DNA from: DAINPP01 sp963667315
GTDB taxonomy: Bacteria; Thermotogota; Thermotogae; MWEM01
NCBI GenBank assembly: GCA_963667315.1
Contig: OY763325.1
Location: forward strand, 558,001-622,000
Direction of reading: 5' to 3'
DNA: 64,000 nt
Translations under genes and position numbers: made by a program
The notes under the pieces: generated by a model
Databases searched by the model: none
Told to the model about the DNA's origin: nothing
The model's input: only the letters and a program-made list of their open reading frames with translations
Shown: positions 41,193 through 51,435 of the stretch, in pieces
Position numbering within the stretch: position 1 is the first letter of the stretch
Layout of the letters: each line of letters starts with the position of its first letter

Positions 41193-41769
41193 CCGCAGAT
41201 AAACCGTTATAAATATTCTGAATCTTTTCAAATTCTTTATCAATCAAATCATCAATAATCTCACTTGTTTTTTCAATTGACCAATCTAATTTTTCTTTTT
41301 CTGTCTCTTTAAATTTTGATAGAACAAAATCAGGTAATGAAGGGATATCTTTAGGTCCAATACCGATCTTGATTCTTTTAATTATATCAGAATCCATTTC
41401 CTGTATAATCGATTTCATTCCCTTTTGACCGCCGGCAGAGCCCGACAAGCGCAATCGGATCTTACCAAGAGGTAAAGAAACATCATCAAAAACTATTACG
41501 ATATCTTCAGAGTCTATTCCATTTTTTTGGCAGAATTCCTTAACCGCAATGCCGCTGAGATTCATGAAAGTCATCGGTTTTATTAAAAAGATTCTGGTAC
41601 AGTCTTTTTTCAACTGATAGGCTGAATAGTTTTTTTTATGCTCTTCTTTCTGTAAAAAGATGCTATTTTGCTTTAAATATCTATCAATAGTTAAAAAACC
41701 CGCATTGTGCCTGGTAAAGGCATATTGCGGGCCTGGATTTCCTAATCCGAAAATTACAACCTTTTTCAT
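41176..41769 (-). CDS. pth: Peptidyl-tRNA hydrolase
   Basis: 197 residues, ATG at 41769. The catalytic set is present: GLGNPGPQY (Asn10 equivalent), FTRHNAGF with the catalytic His20, PMTFMNLSG (Asn68 equivalent) and FDDVSLPLG (Asp93). It releases tRNA from stalled peptidyl-tRNA. One oddity: the GGHNG loop of E. coli Pth reads GGQKG here, replacing both His113 and Asn114. The frame is otherwise intact. It follows rplY by 15 bases, a common rplY-pth arrangement. Confidence 0.96.
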   Translation of the reverse strand: MKKVVIFGLGNPGPQYAFTRHNAGFLTIDRYLKQNSIFLQKEEHKKNYSAYQLKKDCTRIFLIKPMTFMNLSGIAVKEFCQKNGIDSEDIVIVFDDVSLPLGKIRLRLSGSAGGQKGMKSIIQEMDSDIIKRIKIGIGPKDIPSLPDFVLSKFKETEKEKLDWSIEKTSEIIDDLIDKEFEKIQNIYNGLSADGDES

Positions 41770-41784
41770 GATTTAAGCGAAATT

Positions 41785-42417
41785 TTATTCTTCACCAATT
41801 ACATTTGGTTCAGCGGACGCTTCTTCTTCGCCTTCTTCAACTTCTACAACTGCTTTAGGTGCAAGTACAGATACGATGATATCTTCTTCATCCATAAGAG
41901 CTTTAACACCTTCTGGTAAAGTGAGATCTTTTAACTGAAGATGATCTCCAAGATCCAATTCAGCTACATCAATTTCAATGACTTCAGGAATGTTTTTTGG
42001 AAGTGCTTCAACGGAAATGAACTCGTAATGATGTTCAAGAATACCGCCTTTTTCAATGCCCTTCGGTTCATTGATTGTTCTTACCGGTACTTCAATATGC
42101 ATCGCATGTCCAGCTGAAGGAACATAAAAATCGATATGAATAGGTCTGTCTGTAACTTTATGTCTTTGTACATTTTTAAGGTATGTAAGTTTTTCTTCAC
42201 CCTTACCGGCTTCACTTGTAAATTGAAGGGTAACAGGTGTTGTATTTGTAATTCTGTGGATAATAGAATCAAATGTTGAATAGTTAACTTCTACCTTCTT
42301 TGGTTCAAAATCTGGACCATAAACGATTCCTGGAATAAACCCATCTCTTCTTACTTTTCTTGATCCGGACGTTTTGTCACGATTTCTTTCAATTACTTCA
42401 ATTGTGGTCTTTTTCAT
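41785..42417 (-). CDS. rplY: 50S ribosomal protein L25 (Ctc/TL5 long form)
   Basis: 210 residues, ATG at 42417 with AAGGAGG. The N-terminal L25 domain (about 1-95) binds 5S rRNA (RDKTSGSRKVRRDGFIPGIVYG). The C-terminal Ctc domain (about 96-190) contains DFYVPSAGHAMHIEVPVR and LPEGVKALMDEEDIIVSV. An acidic tail of about 20 residues ends the protein. It precedes pth and follows prs, as in many Firmicutes and Thermotogota. Confidence 0.97.
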   Translation of the reverse strand: MKKTTIEVIERNRDKTSGSRKVRRDGFIPGIVYGPDFEPKKVEVNYSTFDSIIHRITNTTPVTLQFTSEAGKGEEKLTYLKNVQRHKVTDRPIHIDFYVPSAGHAMHIEVPVRTINEPKGIEKGGILEHHYEFISVEALPKNIPEVIEIDVAELDLGDHLQLKDLTLPEGVKALMDEEDIIVSVLAPKAVVEVEEGEEEASAEPNVIGEE

Positions 42418-42468
42418 GCTTCTTTTTCCTCCTTAATTGTCACAAAAACAATATGTATATAAAATATA

Positions 42469-43419
42469 TTACTTAAACAGAATACTTACCGAAAGATTCT
42501 TTCGAACCCTCAATACAGCCTCTCCGAGAAGTTCAGACAAATCAAGAATCTTGAATTTTCCAGGCAGATTCTCATGTGGAATCGTGTTGGTAATCAACAC
42601 TTCTCTGATCACGGAGTCCTGTAATCTATCAATCGCACCACCCGATAGTATACCATGAGTTGCACAGGCAATGACATCTTTTGCCCCCTTACTTTTCAAC
42701 GCATTTGCTGCTCCGACGAGAGACCTGGCAGTATCTATTATATCATCAAACATAATTGCTTTTTTTCCTTCAACTTCACCGACTACATTCACAATCTCTG
42801 CTACATTGTCTCTTGGTCTTCTTTTATCTAAAATTGCCAGGGACAACTTCATTTTTTCAGCAAGTCTTCTAGCTCTTTTGACACCCCCGACATCAGGAGA
42901 TACGATCATATATTCTTCAGGATTAAAATCGACCATGTTCTTAAAGTAGTCGATGAAAACCGGAGATGCCTGGAGATTGTCTAACGGAATATCAAAAAAA
43001 CCCTGAATTTGTTCTGCATGTAAATCAGTAGTTATGACCCTGTCTGCACCGGCTTTAGTGAGAAGGTTGGCAACAAGTTTAGCGCTTATCGGATCTCTAC
43101 CCTTTGCTTTTCTGTCCTGTCTTGCGTATCCAAAATAAGGAATGATTACAGAGATAGAACTTGCAGAGGCTCTCCTGAAAGCATCTATCATAATCAATAA
43201 CTCCATAAAGTTGTCATTCACAGGTTTACAGGTAGACTGCATTAAATATACATCATGACCTCTTACCGTTTCAGCAATTCTGATGTTTACTTCCCCGTCA
43301 GAAAACTTTGATAAATCCATATCTCCAAGTTTGATGTTCATGTATGAAGCCATTTTTTTTGCAAGATCAGTGTTGGAACTCCCAGAAAAAAACTTCATTA
43401 CAGGGCGGCTAAATGACAT
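42469..43419 (-). CDS. prs: Ribose-phosphate pyrophosphokinase
   Basis: 316 residues, ATG at 43419 overlapping the glmU stop by one base (TAATG). Signatures: FSGSSNTDLAKKM, KFSDGEVNIRI, FGYARQDRKAKGRDPISAKL (ATP and Mg site), TTDLHAEQIQGFF and the PRPP loop VMFDDIIDTARSL-like segment (AIMFDDIIDTARSLVGA). It makes PRPP from ribose 5-phosphate and ATP, linking the nucleoside-derived ribose to nucleotide synthesis. Confidence 0.98.
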   Translation of the reverse strand: MSFSRPVMKFFSGSSNTDLAKKMASYMNIKLGDMDLSKFSDGEVNIRIAETVRGHDVYLMQSTCKPVNDNFMELLIMIDAFRRASASSISVIIPYFGYARQDRKAKGRDPISAKLVANLLTKAGADRVITTDLHAEQIQGFFDIPLDNLQASPVFIDYFKNMVDFNPEEYMIVSPDVGGVKRARRLAEKMKLSLAILDKRRPRDNVAEIVNVVGEVEGKKAIMFDDIIDTARSLVGAANALKSKGAKDVIACATHGILSGGAIDRLQDSVIREVLITNTIPHENLPGKFKILDLSELLGEAVLRVRKNLSVSILFK

Positions 43420-44855
43420 TAAATTTCACCTTCTCCTTTCAATCTTTCCTTTTTTAATCGATTTTTCAACTCTTTTCCACGGTGTTCAAAATTTACCTGC
43501 CTACCTCTCGCAATAGACAGATCATCATCTTCTACATCTTTCACAATCACTGAACCCGCTCCGATTATAACATCTTTTCCGATTTTCACAGGAGCAACCA
43601 ATGACGAATTACTTCCGATGAAAGCCTTATCATCAATGAATGTTTTATGCTTGTTGAATCCGTCATAATTACAGGTAATTGTTCCGGCTCCTACATTCAC
43701 ATCCTCACCAATTACAGTATCTCCAAGATATGATAAATGCTGCGCTTTTGATCTTTCACCAATCACAGTTTTTTTAGTTTCAACAAAATCACCTATTTTA
43801 ACACCGCTGTTGAGGATAGTATTTTCTCTTAAACGGGCAAATGGACCTACCTTCACGTTATCTTTGATTTCTGTACCAGATAGATGCGATCTTTCGATAA
43901 CATTGTCATTACCAATCATACAATCCTCTATTTGCGTCATTGGTCCGATAATATTATTGATACCAATAACCGTTCTGCCTCTTATGACTGTCATCGGTTC
44001 GATGATACTATCCCTTCCAATACTACATGCGGGATCTATGTACGTATTGTCCGGATCTGTAATCGTTACACCATTCATCATCAATCTTTCATTTATCCTT
44101 CTTCTTGCTTCTCTTTCAATCTGAGATAATTGTACCCGATTGTTAATACCACTGACTTCATAATGATCATCTGTAACGACTGATATAACTTTTTTTCCTC
44201 TGTTGTTCATTAAAGAAACGATATCTGTTAGATAATACTCATTTTGAGCGTTATCGTTGTTTAACTCATTTAAACTCTCCACAAGTTCTTTGGACTTTAT
44301 CATGTACATACCGGAATTGATCTCTTTTATTTTAAGCTGAGCAGCATCTGCATCTTTATGTTCGACAATCTCGCTGATCATTCCATCCGCTTTTTTGATG
44401 ATTCTTCCATAACCTGAAGGATCATCCATATTGACTGTTAAAACTACACCGTCTGCTTTCTCTTTTAAAAATTCTTTTTCCATTCGCTTTAAAGTCTCTG
44501 TTTTGATCAACGGAACATCACCACATAAAATGAAAACCGATTCATCAGCATCCTCTTTTTCAAGTAATGGAAGAGCGCATTTTACGGCATGACCTGTACC
44601 GAGTCGTTCTTTCTGATAAAATGTTTCTACGATTTTGTCATTACGGGTTCCCCATTCTTGTAAAAAATCCTCAACCTCCGGCATTTTCTCACCGATTACA
44701 ACAGCGATTTTATCACATTGTTCTTCTTTCATCAAGTCTTTAAAACTGTCGATAACCCATTCGAGTAACGGATGATTAAGTAATTTGTGCATGACTTTTG
44801 GTTTTTCTGATTTCATTCTCGTTCCCATACCCGCAGCCAGTATGATACCTAACAT
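43419..44855 (-). CDS. glmU: Bifunctional GlmU (UDP-GlcNAc synthesis)
   Basis: 478 residues, ATG at 44855 with GGGGGG. The N-terminal uridylyltransferase has LAAGMGTRMKSEKPKVMH (the G-x-G-T-x-M and Lys motif), GTGHAVKCA and LCGDVPLI. The C-terminal left-handed beta-helix acetyltransferase has hexapeptide repeats and the acetyl-CoA-binding segment GAGTITCNYDGFNKHKT. It supplies UDP-GlcNAc for peptidoglycan. glmU-prs order is common. Confidence 0.98.
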   Translation of the reverse strand: MLGIILAAGMGTRMKSEKPKVMHKLLNHPLLEWVIDSFKDLMKEEQCDKIAVVIGEKMPEVEDFLQEWGTRNDKIVETFYQKERLGTGHAVKCALPLLEKEDADESVFILCGDVPLIKTETLKRMEKEFLKEKADGVVLTVNMDDPSGYGRIIKKADGMISEIVEHKDADAAQLKIKEINSGMYMIKSKELVESLNELNNDNAQNEYYLTDIVSLMNNRGKKVISVVTDDHYEVSGINNRVQLSQIEREARRRINERLMMNGVTITDPDNTYIDPACSIGRDSIIEPMTVIRGRTVIGINNIIGPMTQIEDCMIGNDNVIERSHLSGTEIKDNVKVGPFARLRENTILNSGVKIGDFVETKKTVIGERSKAQHLSYLGDTVIGEDVNVGAGTITCNYDGFNKHKTFIDDKAFIGSNSSLVAPVKIGKDVIIGAGSVIVKDVEDDDLSIARGRQVNFEHRGKELKNRLKKERLKGEGEI

Positions 44856-44873
44856 TTAATTCCCCCCACTTTT

Positions 44874-45488
44874 TTATTTTTTCATTTCAAGAAACTTTTT
44901 CAACGCCTCTTTTATTAATAATTGAACGGTATAGTCTTCTTTTTGTGATAATAAATCCTTTAATATAATTCTGGATTTTCCAGATGGATAACCTAGAGCT
45001 GTCAATCCCTCAAGTGATTCCTGGAATACGCTTAATGTAGTCATTTTCCCTTCCTGTTTGTTATTCGCTAAGAGATTCTCGTCGCCTGCAAGATCTTTCA
45101 TTTTCGATTTTAATTCCAATATAAGTCGTTCAGCGGTCTTTTTCCCTATTCCGGGGAGCTTTTTTAAAAATTCTGTATTATTATAGGTAATCGCTTCTAT
45201 TAATTCTATGGGATCTGCAACGGAGAGAATTTTTATCGCTGTTTTAGACCCCAAGCCACTAACGCTCCTTAAAAGGTTAAATATCTTTTTATTTGTCTTG
45301 TTTACAAATCCATATAGTCTGAATTCGTCTTCTCCGGGGATCATTGTAACATATGCTTTCACTGTTTCAGAATTTGAATTATATAAATCATTGTCGGCAA
45401 TTAAATCATACCCGATATCATTTACTTCTATTGTGATTTTGTTGTCATCTTCTTTTTCTGTAATTTGTCCTTTTAAATAATTAAACAT
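44874..45488 (-). CDS. ruvA: Holliday junction DNA helicase subunit RuvA
   Basis: 204 residues, ATG at 45488 with AGAGG. Domain I OB fold (MFNYLKGQITEK, YDLIADN), domain II with two helix-hairpin-helix motifs (LRSVSGLGSKTAIKIL and LKKLPGIGKKTAERLI), and domain III (about 145-204, LTALGYPSGKSR), which binds RuvB. The tetramer holds Holliday junctions. No ruvB or ruvC in the window. Three bases after pulA. Confidence 0.97.
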   Translation of the reverse strand: MFNYLKGQITEKEDDNKITIEVNDIGYDLIADNDLYNSNSETVKAYVTMIPGEDEFRLYGFVNKTNKKIFNLLRSVSGLGSKTAIKILSVADPIELIEAITYNNTEFLKKLPGIGKKTAERLILELKSKMKDLAGDENLLANNKQEGKMTTLSVFQESLEGLTALGYPSGKSRIILKDLLSQKEDYTVQLLIKEALKKFLEMKK

Positions 45489-45491
45489 ATT

Positions 45492-47639
45492 CTACCTCTT
45501 TAAATATAATAAATACCAGCTCTTTTCCCCAACAAGCAACTCGTCACATGCTATTCCAAGTGGAGATTCTCCAGATTGAAAAGGATTTATGATGATTGTC
45601 CATTCTTTTTTTTCTATTTCGGGAAGTTTAAACCAAAGATCATCAGCAGTCATATTGACAGCTATGATTGCATACTCCCATTCATCAATCCCGATTCCGT
45701 TTATACTATACAGGAATGCCCCATCAATAGAATGAATAAGATTTACTCTTTTTGTTACTTCTTTTTTACTGTTCAAACGGAATAAAGGATGTTTTTTTCT
45801 TATAGCTAGAACATTTTTATAATATCTGTAAAGATCATTATACTTTTCTTTTGACCCCCATTTAATAGCGTTATAAATATCTCCTGCATTGTAAGTATTA
45901 GGATGAAGAAATTTAGTTCTCGCAAATTCTTCACCGGAATGGATAAACGGTACGCCGAAAGATAGTAAATAGATAAAGGCAGAAAGTTTGTTCATTCGAA
46001 GGAGTGAATCCCAGTTCTCATCAGGACAGCTTATTTTTAGTTTGTCAAACAAAGTCAGATTATCATGGCAAGAAGAATAAACAACTTGTTCTCTCGGATT
46101 CTCAGAAATATTTACAAGCTCTTCTTCATACCCGAAGCCTCCAAGCATAGAACCCAATACGTTATTTGTCCAATACAAATCTCCTGAAACAAATCCTTTC
46201 GAGGTATCGTCAGGAAAACCTTTTATCCCATTTCTCAGATCATCATTAAAAATGGCTATCCTGTGATTTCTCTGAAATCCTTTCAATGATCTTTTATTAT
46301 CCGGTAATGTACTGTTCCCACCGGTCCACGGTTCTCCATAAAGGATGATATCCTTTCTCTCTTTTAAAAGTGCTTCTTCTATTAGAAACATTGTATCCCG
46401 ATCAATCAGTCCCATTAAATCAAACCTGAATCCGTCCACCTTATAATTAGAAATCCAATGTCTTAAGGTGTCTATAATATATTTCCTGATAAAAATATTC
46501 TCAGTTGCAATCTCGTTACCGCATCCGGATCCATTTGACAGATCACCCCACATATTCCATCTGTAGCAGTAATCGGGAAGGATGTTATTAAAGATGGAGT
46601 CATATTGATCATACGTGTGATTGTAAACAACATCGAGGATAACACCAATATTTTCTTCATGAAGCGTGTTGACCATTTCTGAGAATTCTTCCACACGTGA
46701 TAAGGGATTTTGTGGATCACTTGAATAAGAACCTTCCGGGACAGAGTAGCATTTAGGATCATATCCCCAATTATAGTCAGCTTTATGAAGCTCATCTACC
46801 GAATTAAAATCCTGTACGGGTAAAAGATGGACATGTGTTATCCCCAATTCTATGAGATGATCCAATCCGGCCGGGAAACAGTTTTTAGTGATACCTCTTT
46901 GTGTAAAAGCTTTATAGCTGTTTCTAATTGTAAACGCGGTTTCGGGATCTGAAGTAAAATCTCTAATATGTGTTTCATATAAAATTGAATCACATATGTT
47001 CATGGAATTTCGATGTTCTTTTATCGTCTTTATCTGCTTGAAGTCTATCACAGCAGAATTTGTCGAGTTTTCCGTCAGACTTAAAGAAAAAGGGTCTATC
47101 GTCTCGATTGTCCTGCCCTCTATTGTTATGACATACCTGTACTGTTGAAGGTGAAGGTTTTTCGGCTCAGAATATGACCAATAACCTTCTTTGTGATATT
47201 TCATGGGTCTCATTTCGTATTCATTTACGTCAATAAATTTGATTTTCACTTCAGAGGCAAAAGGAGAAAAGAGTTTGAAAGTAGTCTTTTTATCGTTTAT
47301 TTCAGGAAAAAAAACGATGTTTTTAACTTTTTCAGCATAGTGATCAAGAATATCGATCTTTTTTATTTTTTTCTTTTGAATTGAGTTTTCAAGACACATA
47401 TAGAGTTCCAATTTTTCCTTCAAATGTTTCAATCTCAGTTTTGACGCTATCCTAAGTTTAAATTGAATCAAATTATCAGTTAAGGAAAGTGATTCTTCGA
47501 CCAGACATTGAAATTCATTCTCAGCAGATTTTACAAAAAAAAACGGTCTATGTTGTTTTAAATTTGCATGCAGTTCTTCATCGTGAATTGTACAAAGAAT
47601 TTTATTAAAATCAATTAGCTTACAAAGTTTTATCTGCAT
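45492..47639 (-). CDS. pulA: Type I pullulanase (GH13)
   Basis: 715 residues, ATG at 47639 with AGGACGTG, overlapping the RND gene by 20 bases. No signal peptide. A CBM48-like domain (about 110-205) precedes the GH13 barrel. Type I pullulanase signature YNWGYDPKCYSVPEGSYSS, conserved DVVYNHTYD, nucleophile GFRFDLMG, acid ILYGEPWTGG and SCHDNLTLFD. It cleaves alpha-1,6 bonds of branched maltodextrins or glycogen in the cytoplasm. The operon context (DNA repair, RND export) gives no functional link. Confidence 0.95.
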   Translation of the reverse strand: MQIKLCKLIDFNKILCTIHDEELHANLKQHRPFFFVKSAENEFQCLVEESLSLTDNLIQFKLRIASKLRLKHLKEKLELYMCLENSIQKKKIKKIDILDHYAEKVKNIVFFPEINDKKTTFKLFSPFASEVKIKFIDVNEYEMRPMKYHKEGYWSYSEPKNLHLQQYRYVITIEGRTIETIDPFSLSLTENSTNSAVIDFKQIKTIKEHRNSMNICDSILYETHIRDFTSDPETAFTIRNSYKAFTQRGITKNCFPAGLDHLIELGITHVHLLPVQDFNSVDELHKADYNWGYDPKCYSVPEGSYSSDPQNPLSRVEEFSEMVNTLHEENIGVILDVVYNHTYDQYDSIFNNILPDYCYRWNMWGDLSNGSGCGNEIATENIFIRKYIIDTLRHWISNYKVDGFRFDLMGLIDRDTMFLIEEALLKERKDIILYGEPWTGGNSTLPDNKRSLKGFQRNHRIAIFNDDLRNGIKGFPDDTSKGFVSGDLYWTNNVLGSMLGGFGYEEELVNISENPREQVVYSSCHDNLTLFDKLKISCPDENWDSLLRMNKLSAFIYLLSFGVPFIHSGEEFARTKFLHPNTYNAGDIYNAIKWGSKEKYNDLYRYYKNVLAIRKKHPLFRLNSKKEVTKRVNLIHSIDGAFLYSINGIGIDEWEYAIIAVNMTADDLWFKLPEIEKKEWTIIINPFQSGESPLGIACDELLVGEKSWYLLYLKR

Positions 47640-50103
47640 TTTTCACGTCCTTATCTTCTTTTTTTGTTACCATATTCCTGAAACCCTTTAACCAGAAAAA
47701 GGTGATAAACCAGTTAAACAGAATACCCATTGTCATGATTAACCCAAATTCACCCAATATCGGCGAACTCGCAAGAAGAAAAGTTGCAAAGGCTATTGCC
47801 GTTGTTGCAGAACTGAGTGATATAGCTTTTCCTGTTTTAAGAAAGACGTTGTTTATATAATCAGGTGATCGATGCTTTTTTTCCTCTTCTCTTAATCTCC
47901 CAATAAGATGAATCGGAGCATCTATTGCCATTCCTATTATTAAAGGAAATGCCATGAGTGTAAGGAAATTTAATCTCATCCCGAATAGATAATAAAAACC
48001 GAAAAGACATAATATCGTCAGCCCGAGTACTGTTAAAACTGTCATTGAATCTGAAAAATTCTTTAAGGATATAAAGATTGTAAAAGCGATGATGACTATT
48101 GACAACAATACTGCAAAGATAATAGATTGTATAACTTGTTTCATGACCTTATAATAAATGATCGGATAACCGAAAAAATCATGTCCCATATTGTTGTTTA
48201 ATCCCTCAACAAAACTTTTCAAGTTATTATCGCTCCAGATATTGTATGTGGGTTCAGCGTAAATCTTAAAGACCATTTCCCCGTCGATAGTTGTTGTTAA
48301 ATAGTCTTTTGCTTCGTTTGGAAGGATATCACTCTGAAAGATCTCCTTTATGAAGATACTCAAATTTGGACTTTCTCTGAAAAGTTTATATAAATAATCA
48401 AGATCACCATAAACGCCAAGTTTTTTGAACAATATCAATGTGAAAGCATTTTGTGAGTTACCCAGTATATTTTCAATCTCCATTTTAAAAGAACTGAAAT
48501 TATCAAACATTTCTTTTGGAATTATACTCGCCAGTGAATTGATATTTTGAAGTTCCGGCATTCGTTCATGGATATTATGTTCTGCTTCGTATAGTTTTTC
48601 GGGATCTTCAATGTATGTAATAATAGAATTATCGAAGTTTGAAAGAATTTTATGATCTGCTATCTTTTTTAACATCTGCACACTTTCGATATTTTCAGGT
48701 ATAACCTGTGCAGGGGTATAATTGAAATCCCTTATACTGAAATAGGTAAAAAGGATCAATGGGAAAAGGATTATAATGAAAAGAACGATGAGAATCTTGG
48801 CCCCTTTTTTATTGTATAGGGCTAAAGCATTGGCTAGCTTCATTTGAAGTTTTGATGTTTTTGATGTTTTTTTCAGCTTCATAAATTTTGAAAAAAAGAT
48901 GAGTAAAGAAGGTAAAATAACTATCATTACAAAAAGAAAAATAGAAATTCCAACCGCTGACATCAGACTTACTTTTTGAAGCGCAGGTGAATCAACAAAA
49001 ACCATCGAGATAAAAGCCGCAATTGTTGTTATTCCACCAATTAATGTATTCTTACCGGTATGTTTCACCGCATTTAGAACCGCGATTTTAGTTAATTCTC
49101 TTTTCTTGTGCTTATCACCGGAATTAAAGAGATCAGCAGACGCTTTTAAATCTTCAGTTATTCTATGTGAAAGGTGTATACCAAAATCTATTCCCAAACC
49201 AAGTAAAAGGGCAAGCACAAAACTCGAAATAAAGTCCAGGTTTGAAAAAATAAACTGAAAAAGACCTAAAGACCACCCGATTCCCATAATTAAAGTGATG
49301 AAGATAGAAATAGTCGTATAGATATTTCCGTAAACGACAAAAAACAAAAATGAAATTGCAGTCAACGTTATGATTGTCGTAATCGTCAAATCATTTGAAA
49401 TAATGTTATTTGTATCCAGCGTTTGTTGATAAGTTCCAGACAGACCGTAATTATATCCATACTTTTCACATAAAATATCAAGTTCTTTTCTGATTTCTTT
49501 CAATGCCATTTTGGTAAAATCCAGATCCATAGATTTTTTTGTTAAAACAACATTGATGATAAATATCTCTTTGTCAGGGCTGAATGTAACAAATTTGTCT
49601 GCACTGTCGATATCAGTAACGTCTGTGAAAACTTGTTCAATTTGATTCAATGAATTTCCGATATCTCTAACGATGCTGAAATCCAATGCAGCGGGGTTAT
49701 CTACAATAAATTTCGTGAAATTCATTGTCTTTACCAGTTGTTCGAAGATCGAGCTATTTGTCAACAATAATCCCGTAGTCCCCATCATGGACGTCGAACT
49801 CAGATTTTTAAAGAATTTTACAATATCCACCTTTTTTTCCAGTACAGATTTCAATTCATTTGAAAAATCCAAAGCTTTCTCATCATTGCCGTCATAATCA
49901 ACGACGATTACGACCGTATCCCCGACAGAAGAAATCTGTTTCTTGTATTGCTGAGCGTACGCATCATCCTCCGGCAAAAGGGTCATTAAATCCGTATTTA
50001 AAGTAATCTTCGACCCTTGATATCCAAGGAATATCGTCAGAAATATACTGACAATGAGAATTTCTTTCCAAAATCTTTGAACGAGTTTTCCAATAAATTC
50101 CAT
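47620..50103 (-). CDS. RND-superfamily (MMPL-type) exporter
   Basis: 827 residues, ATG at 50103 with AGGAGA. Typical two-fold RND layout: one helix, a large periplasmic loop (about 35-220), five or six helices (about 235-445), then a second helix, loop (about 470-640) and six-helix half. GIDFGIHLSHRITED (first half) and GMAIDAPIHLIGRLREEEKK (second half) are the family's proton-relay and helix-4 signatures. Members move lipids, hopanoids or other hydrophobic molecules. Substrate unknown. No membrane-fusion or TolC-like partner is adjacent. Confidence 0.92.
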   Translation of the reverse strand: MEFIGKLVQRFWKEILIVSIFLTIFLGYQGSKITLNTDLMTLLPEDDAYAQQYKKQISSVGDTVVIVVDYDGNDEKALDFSNELKSVLEKKVDIVKFFKNLSSTSMMGTTGLLLTNSSIFEQLVKTMNFTKFIVDNPAALDFSIVRDIGNSLNQIEQVFTDVTDIDSADKFVTFSPDKEIFIINVVLTKKSMDLDFTKMALKEIRKELDILCEKYGYNYGLSGTYQQTLDTNNIISNDLTITTIITLTAISFLFFVVYGNIYTTISIFITLIMGIGWSLGLFQFIFSNLDFISSFVLALLLGLGIDFGIHLSHRITEDLKASADLFNSGDKHKKRELTKIAVLNAVKHTGKNTLIGGITTIAAFISMVFVDSPALQKVSLMSAVGISIFLFVMIVILPSLLIFFSKFMKLKKTSKTSKLQMKLANALALYNKKGAKILIVLFIIILFPLILFTYFSIRDFNYTPAQVIPENIESVQMLKKIADHKILSNFDNSIITYIEDPEKLYEAEHNIHERMPELQNINSLASIIPKEMFDNFSSFKMEIENILGNSQNAFTLILFKKLGVYGDLDYLYKLFRESPNLSIFIKEIFQSDILPNEAKDYLTTTIDGEMVFKIYAEPTYNIWSDNNLKSFVEGLNNNMGHDFFGYPIIYYKVMKQVIQSIIFAVLLSIVIIAFTIFISLKNFSDSMTVLTVLGLTILCLFGFYYLFGMRLNFLTLMAFPLIIGMAIDAPIHLIGRLREEEKKHRSPDYINNVFLKTGKAISLSSATTAIAFATFLLASSPILGEFGLIMTMGILFNWFITFFWLKGFRNMVTKKEDKDVKNADKTL

Positions 50104-50119
50104 ATTTTTCTCCTGAATC

Positions 50120-50605
50120 TTAATGTGTTAAAACAAAAATCATGATGAAAACAAAGTCTCTAAATAAACGAATAAATGGTAGTATTTTATTACGAACCAA
50201 TAATTTGTACAGTAAAAAAGACCAGAAACATATTATAAAGACAAATAACCAGCCAAACGACCTGTAAATCCAACCGTTTCGCATGATTATTGGTATGATC
50301 AGTGGAAAAAAGAGATAAGGGGCATAAGTCAGACCCAAATGAGTCTTTAACCAATGGTTTTTATCTCCAAAGACAAATAAAAGATCCAATCCGATTAATG
50401 AAAAATATACAAATAATGGAATTAAGAAAAGAAATAAAATTCCAGAAAGCCCATAGAACCCAATTATTTTAATGATGAAATTCTGATAAGAGAGCTCATT
50501 CACAATAATGATAAGGATTAAAGAAAAAAATGAACCCAAATAAGTTTCAGGTGTCTTCTTAAAGTAAAAAGAAGGTTTTATAATCGCATCAAACAATCCA
50601 CTCAT
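50120..50605 (-). CDS. Yip1-like membrane protein
   Basis: 161 residues with five hydrophobic segments. The N-terminus (IIKPSFYFKKTPE) and layout resemble Yip1-family proteins of bacteria. ATG at 50605 overlaps the previous stop as ATGA. It lies directly before the RND exporter, so a helper role in export is possible. Confidence 0.65.
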   Translation of the reverse strand: MSGLFDAIIKPSFYFKKTPETYLGSFFSLILIIIVNELSYQNFIIKIIGFYGLSGILFLFLIPLFVYFSLIGLDLLFVFGDKNHWLKTHLGLTYAPYLFFPLIIPIIMRNGWIYRSFGWLFVFIICFWSFLLYKLLVRNKILPFIRLFRDFVFIMIFVLTH

Positions 50606-51423
50606 GAAGTTTCACTCCAATAGGGATACGGGAGTAATTTGACAGGAAGAGGCAACATCTCTTTTAATGTTGTTTGGAGACACTTTAAATTCTTTATATT
50701 CGCCTTAAACACTACCATCTCATACCCTGAATGATACGCATTTATTACAGCATCATAGATTATACCTTTCATCTTTAACTGTATCTCCTCATACGACAAA
50801 GATACAGGAAAATCTCTTGGAGGACGAGAAACTGCTATCGTATACTTTGGAAAGAAATTTTCTTTTATCGCTGCCGATAATTTCTCATCTGTAAGATTAT
50901 AACTGTTAATCGCATAAGGGAGATTTTTGCGCCTGAAATTTTCGGAGATGAAACTTGAATATTCTTCAAAAGGATTGACTACTCTCAGGTAATTCGAATC
51001 ATCTTTTATCTCAATTTCTGATATAAGATCGTCACTGCCATAACCTGCAATTGCTATTAATAGTGTGGGTTCATAAATAATAAGGTAGTCATCATTTTCT
51101 GCCCTAGCGCTTAAAATCAAAGAATTACCGAAATTCTCCGTTTCCTGTATATCAAAATCAAGATTAATCTTATCCGAATCACTTGTGATTTGTTCAAAAT
51201 CATCATATGTGTAACAAACTATATATTCCTTTTCATTCGGAATACCTCCAATATCTATCTGATTTAGCTTTAAATTACTTTTCATCTGAATAACAGGAGG
51301 ATCTGCATATCTGAAATCTTCACCGTTCTTTTTCCAATCATATCCGATAACGGAATCGGAACCGTAAAATAAGGCGATCCCTCCTGCTATAACTGCCAAA
51401 AGGCAAAAAAGGATTCTAAACAT
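50602..51423 (-). CDS. Membrane-anchored or exported protein of unknown function
   Basis: 273 residues, ATG at 51423 with AAGGAA. One N-terminal hydrophobic segment (LFCLLAVIAGGIALFYG) followed by a mixed alpha/beta extracytoplasmic part of about 250 residues. No conserved motif recognised. Coupled by ATGA to the Yip1-like gene and 12 bases after the protease gene. Confidence 0.7.
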   Translation of the reverse strand: MFRILFCLLAVIAGGIALFYGSDSVIGYDWKKNGEDFRYADPPVIQMKSNLKLNQIDIGGIPNEKEYIVCYTYDDFEQITSDSDKINLDFDIQETENFGNSLILSARAENDDYLIIYEPTLLIAIAGYGSDDLISEIEIKDDSNYLRVVNPFEEYSSFISENFRRKNLPYAINSYNLTDEKLSAAIKENFFPKYTIAVSRPPRDFPVSLSYEEIQLKMKGIIYDAVINAYHSGYEMVVFKANIKNLKCLQTTLKEMLPLPVKLLPYPYWSETS

Positions 51424-51435
51424 CTATTCCTTTAC

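Noticed and set aside
43810..44129. Plus-strand frames of 104 and 81 codons inside glmU
   Set aside because: Antisense to the conserved beta-helix coding part; no ribosome site.
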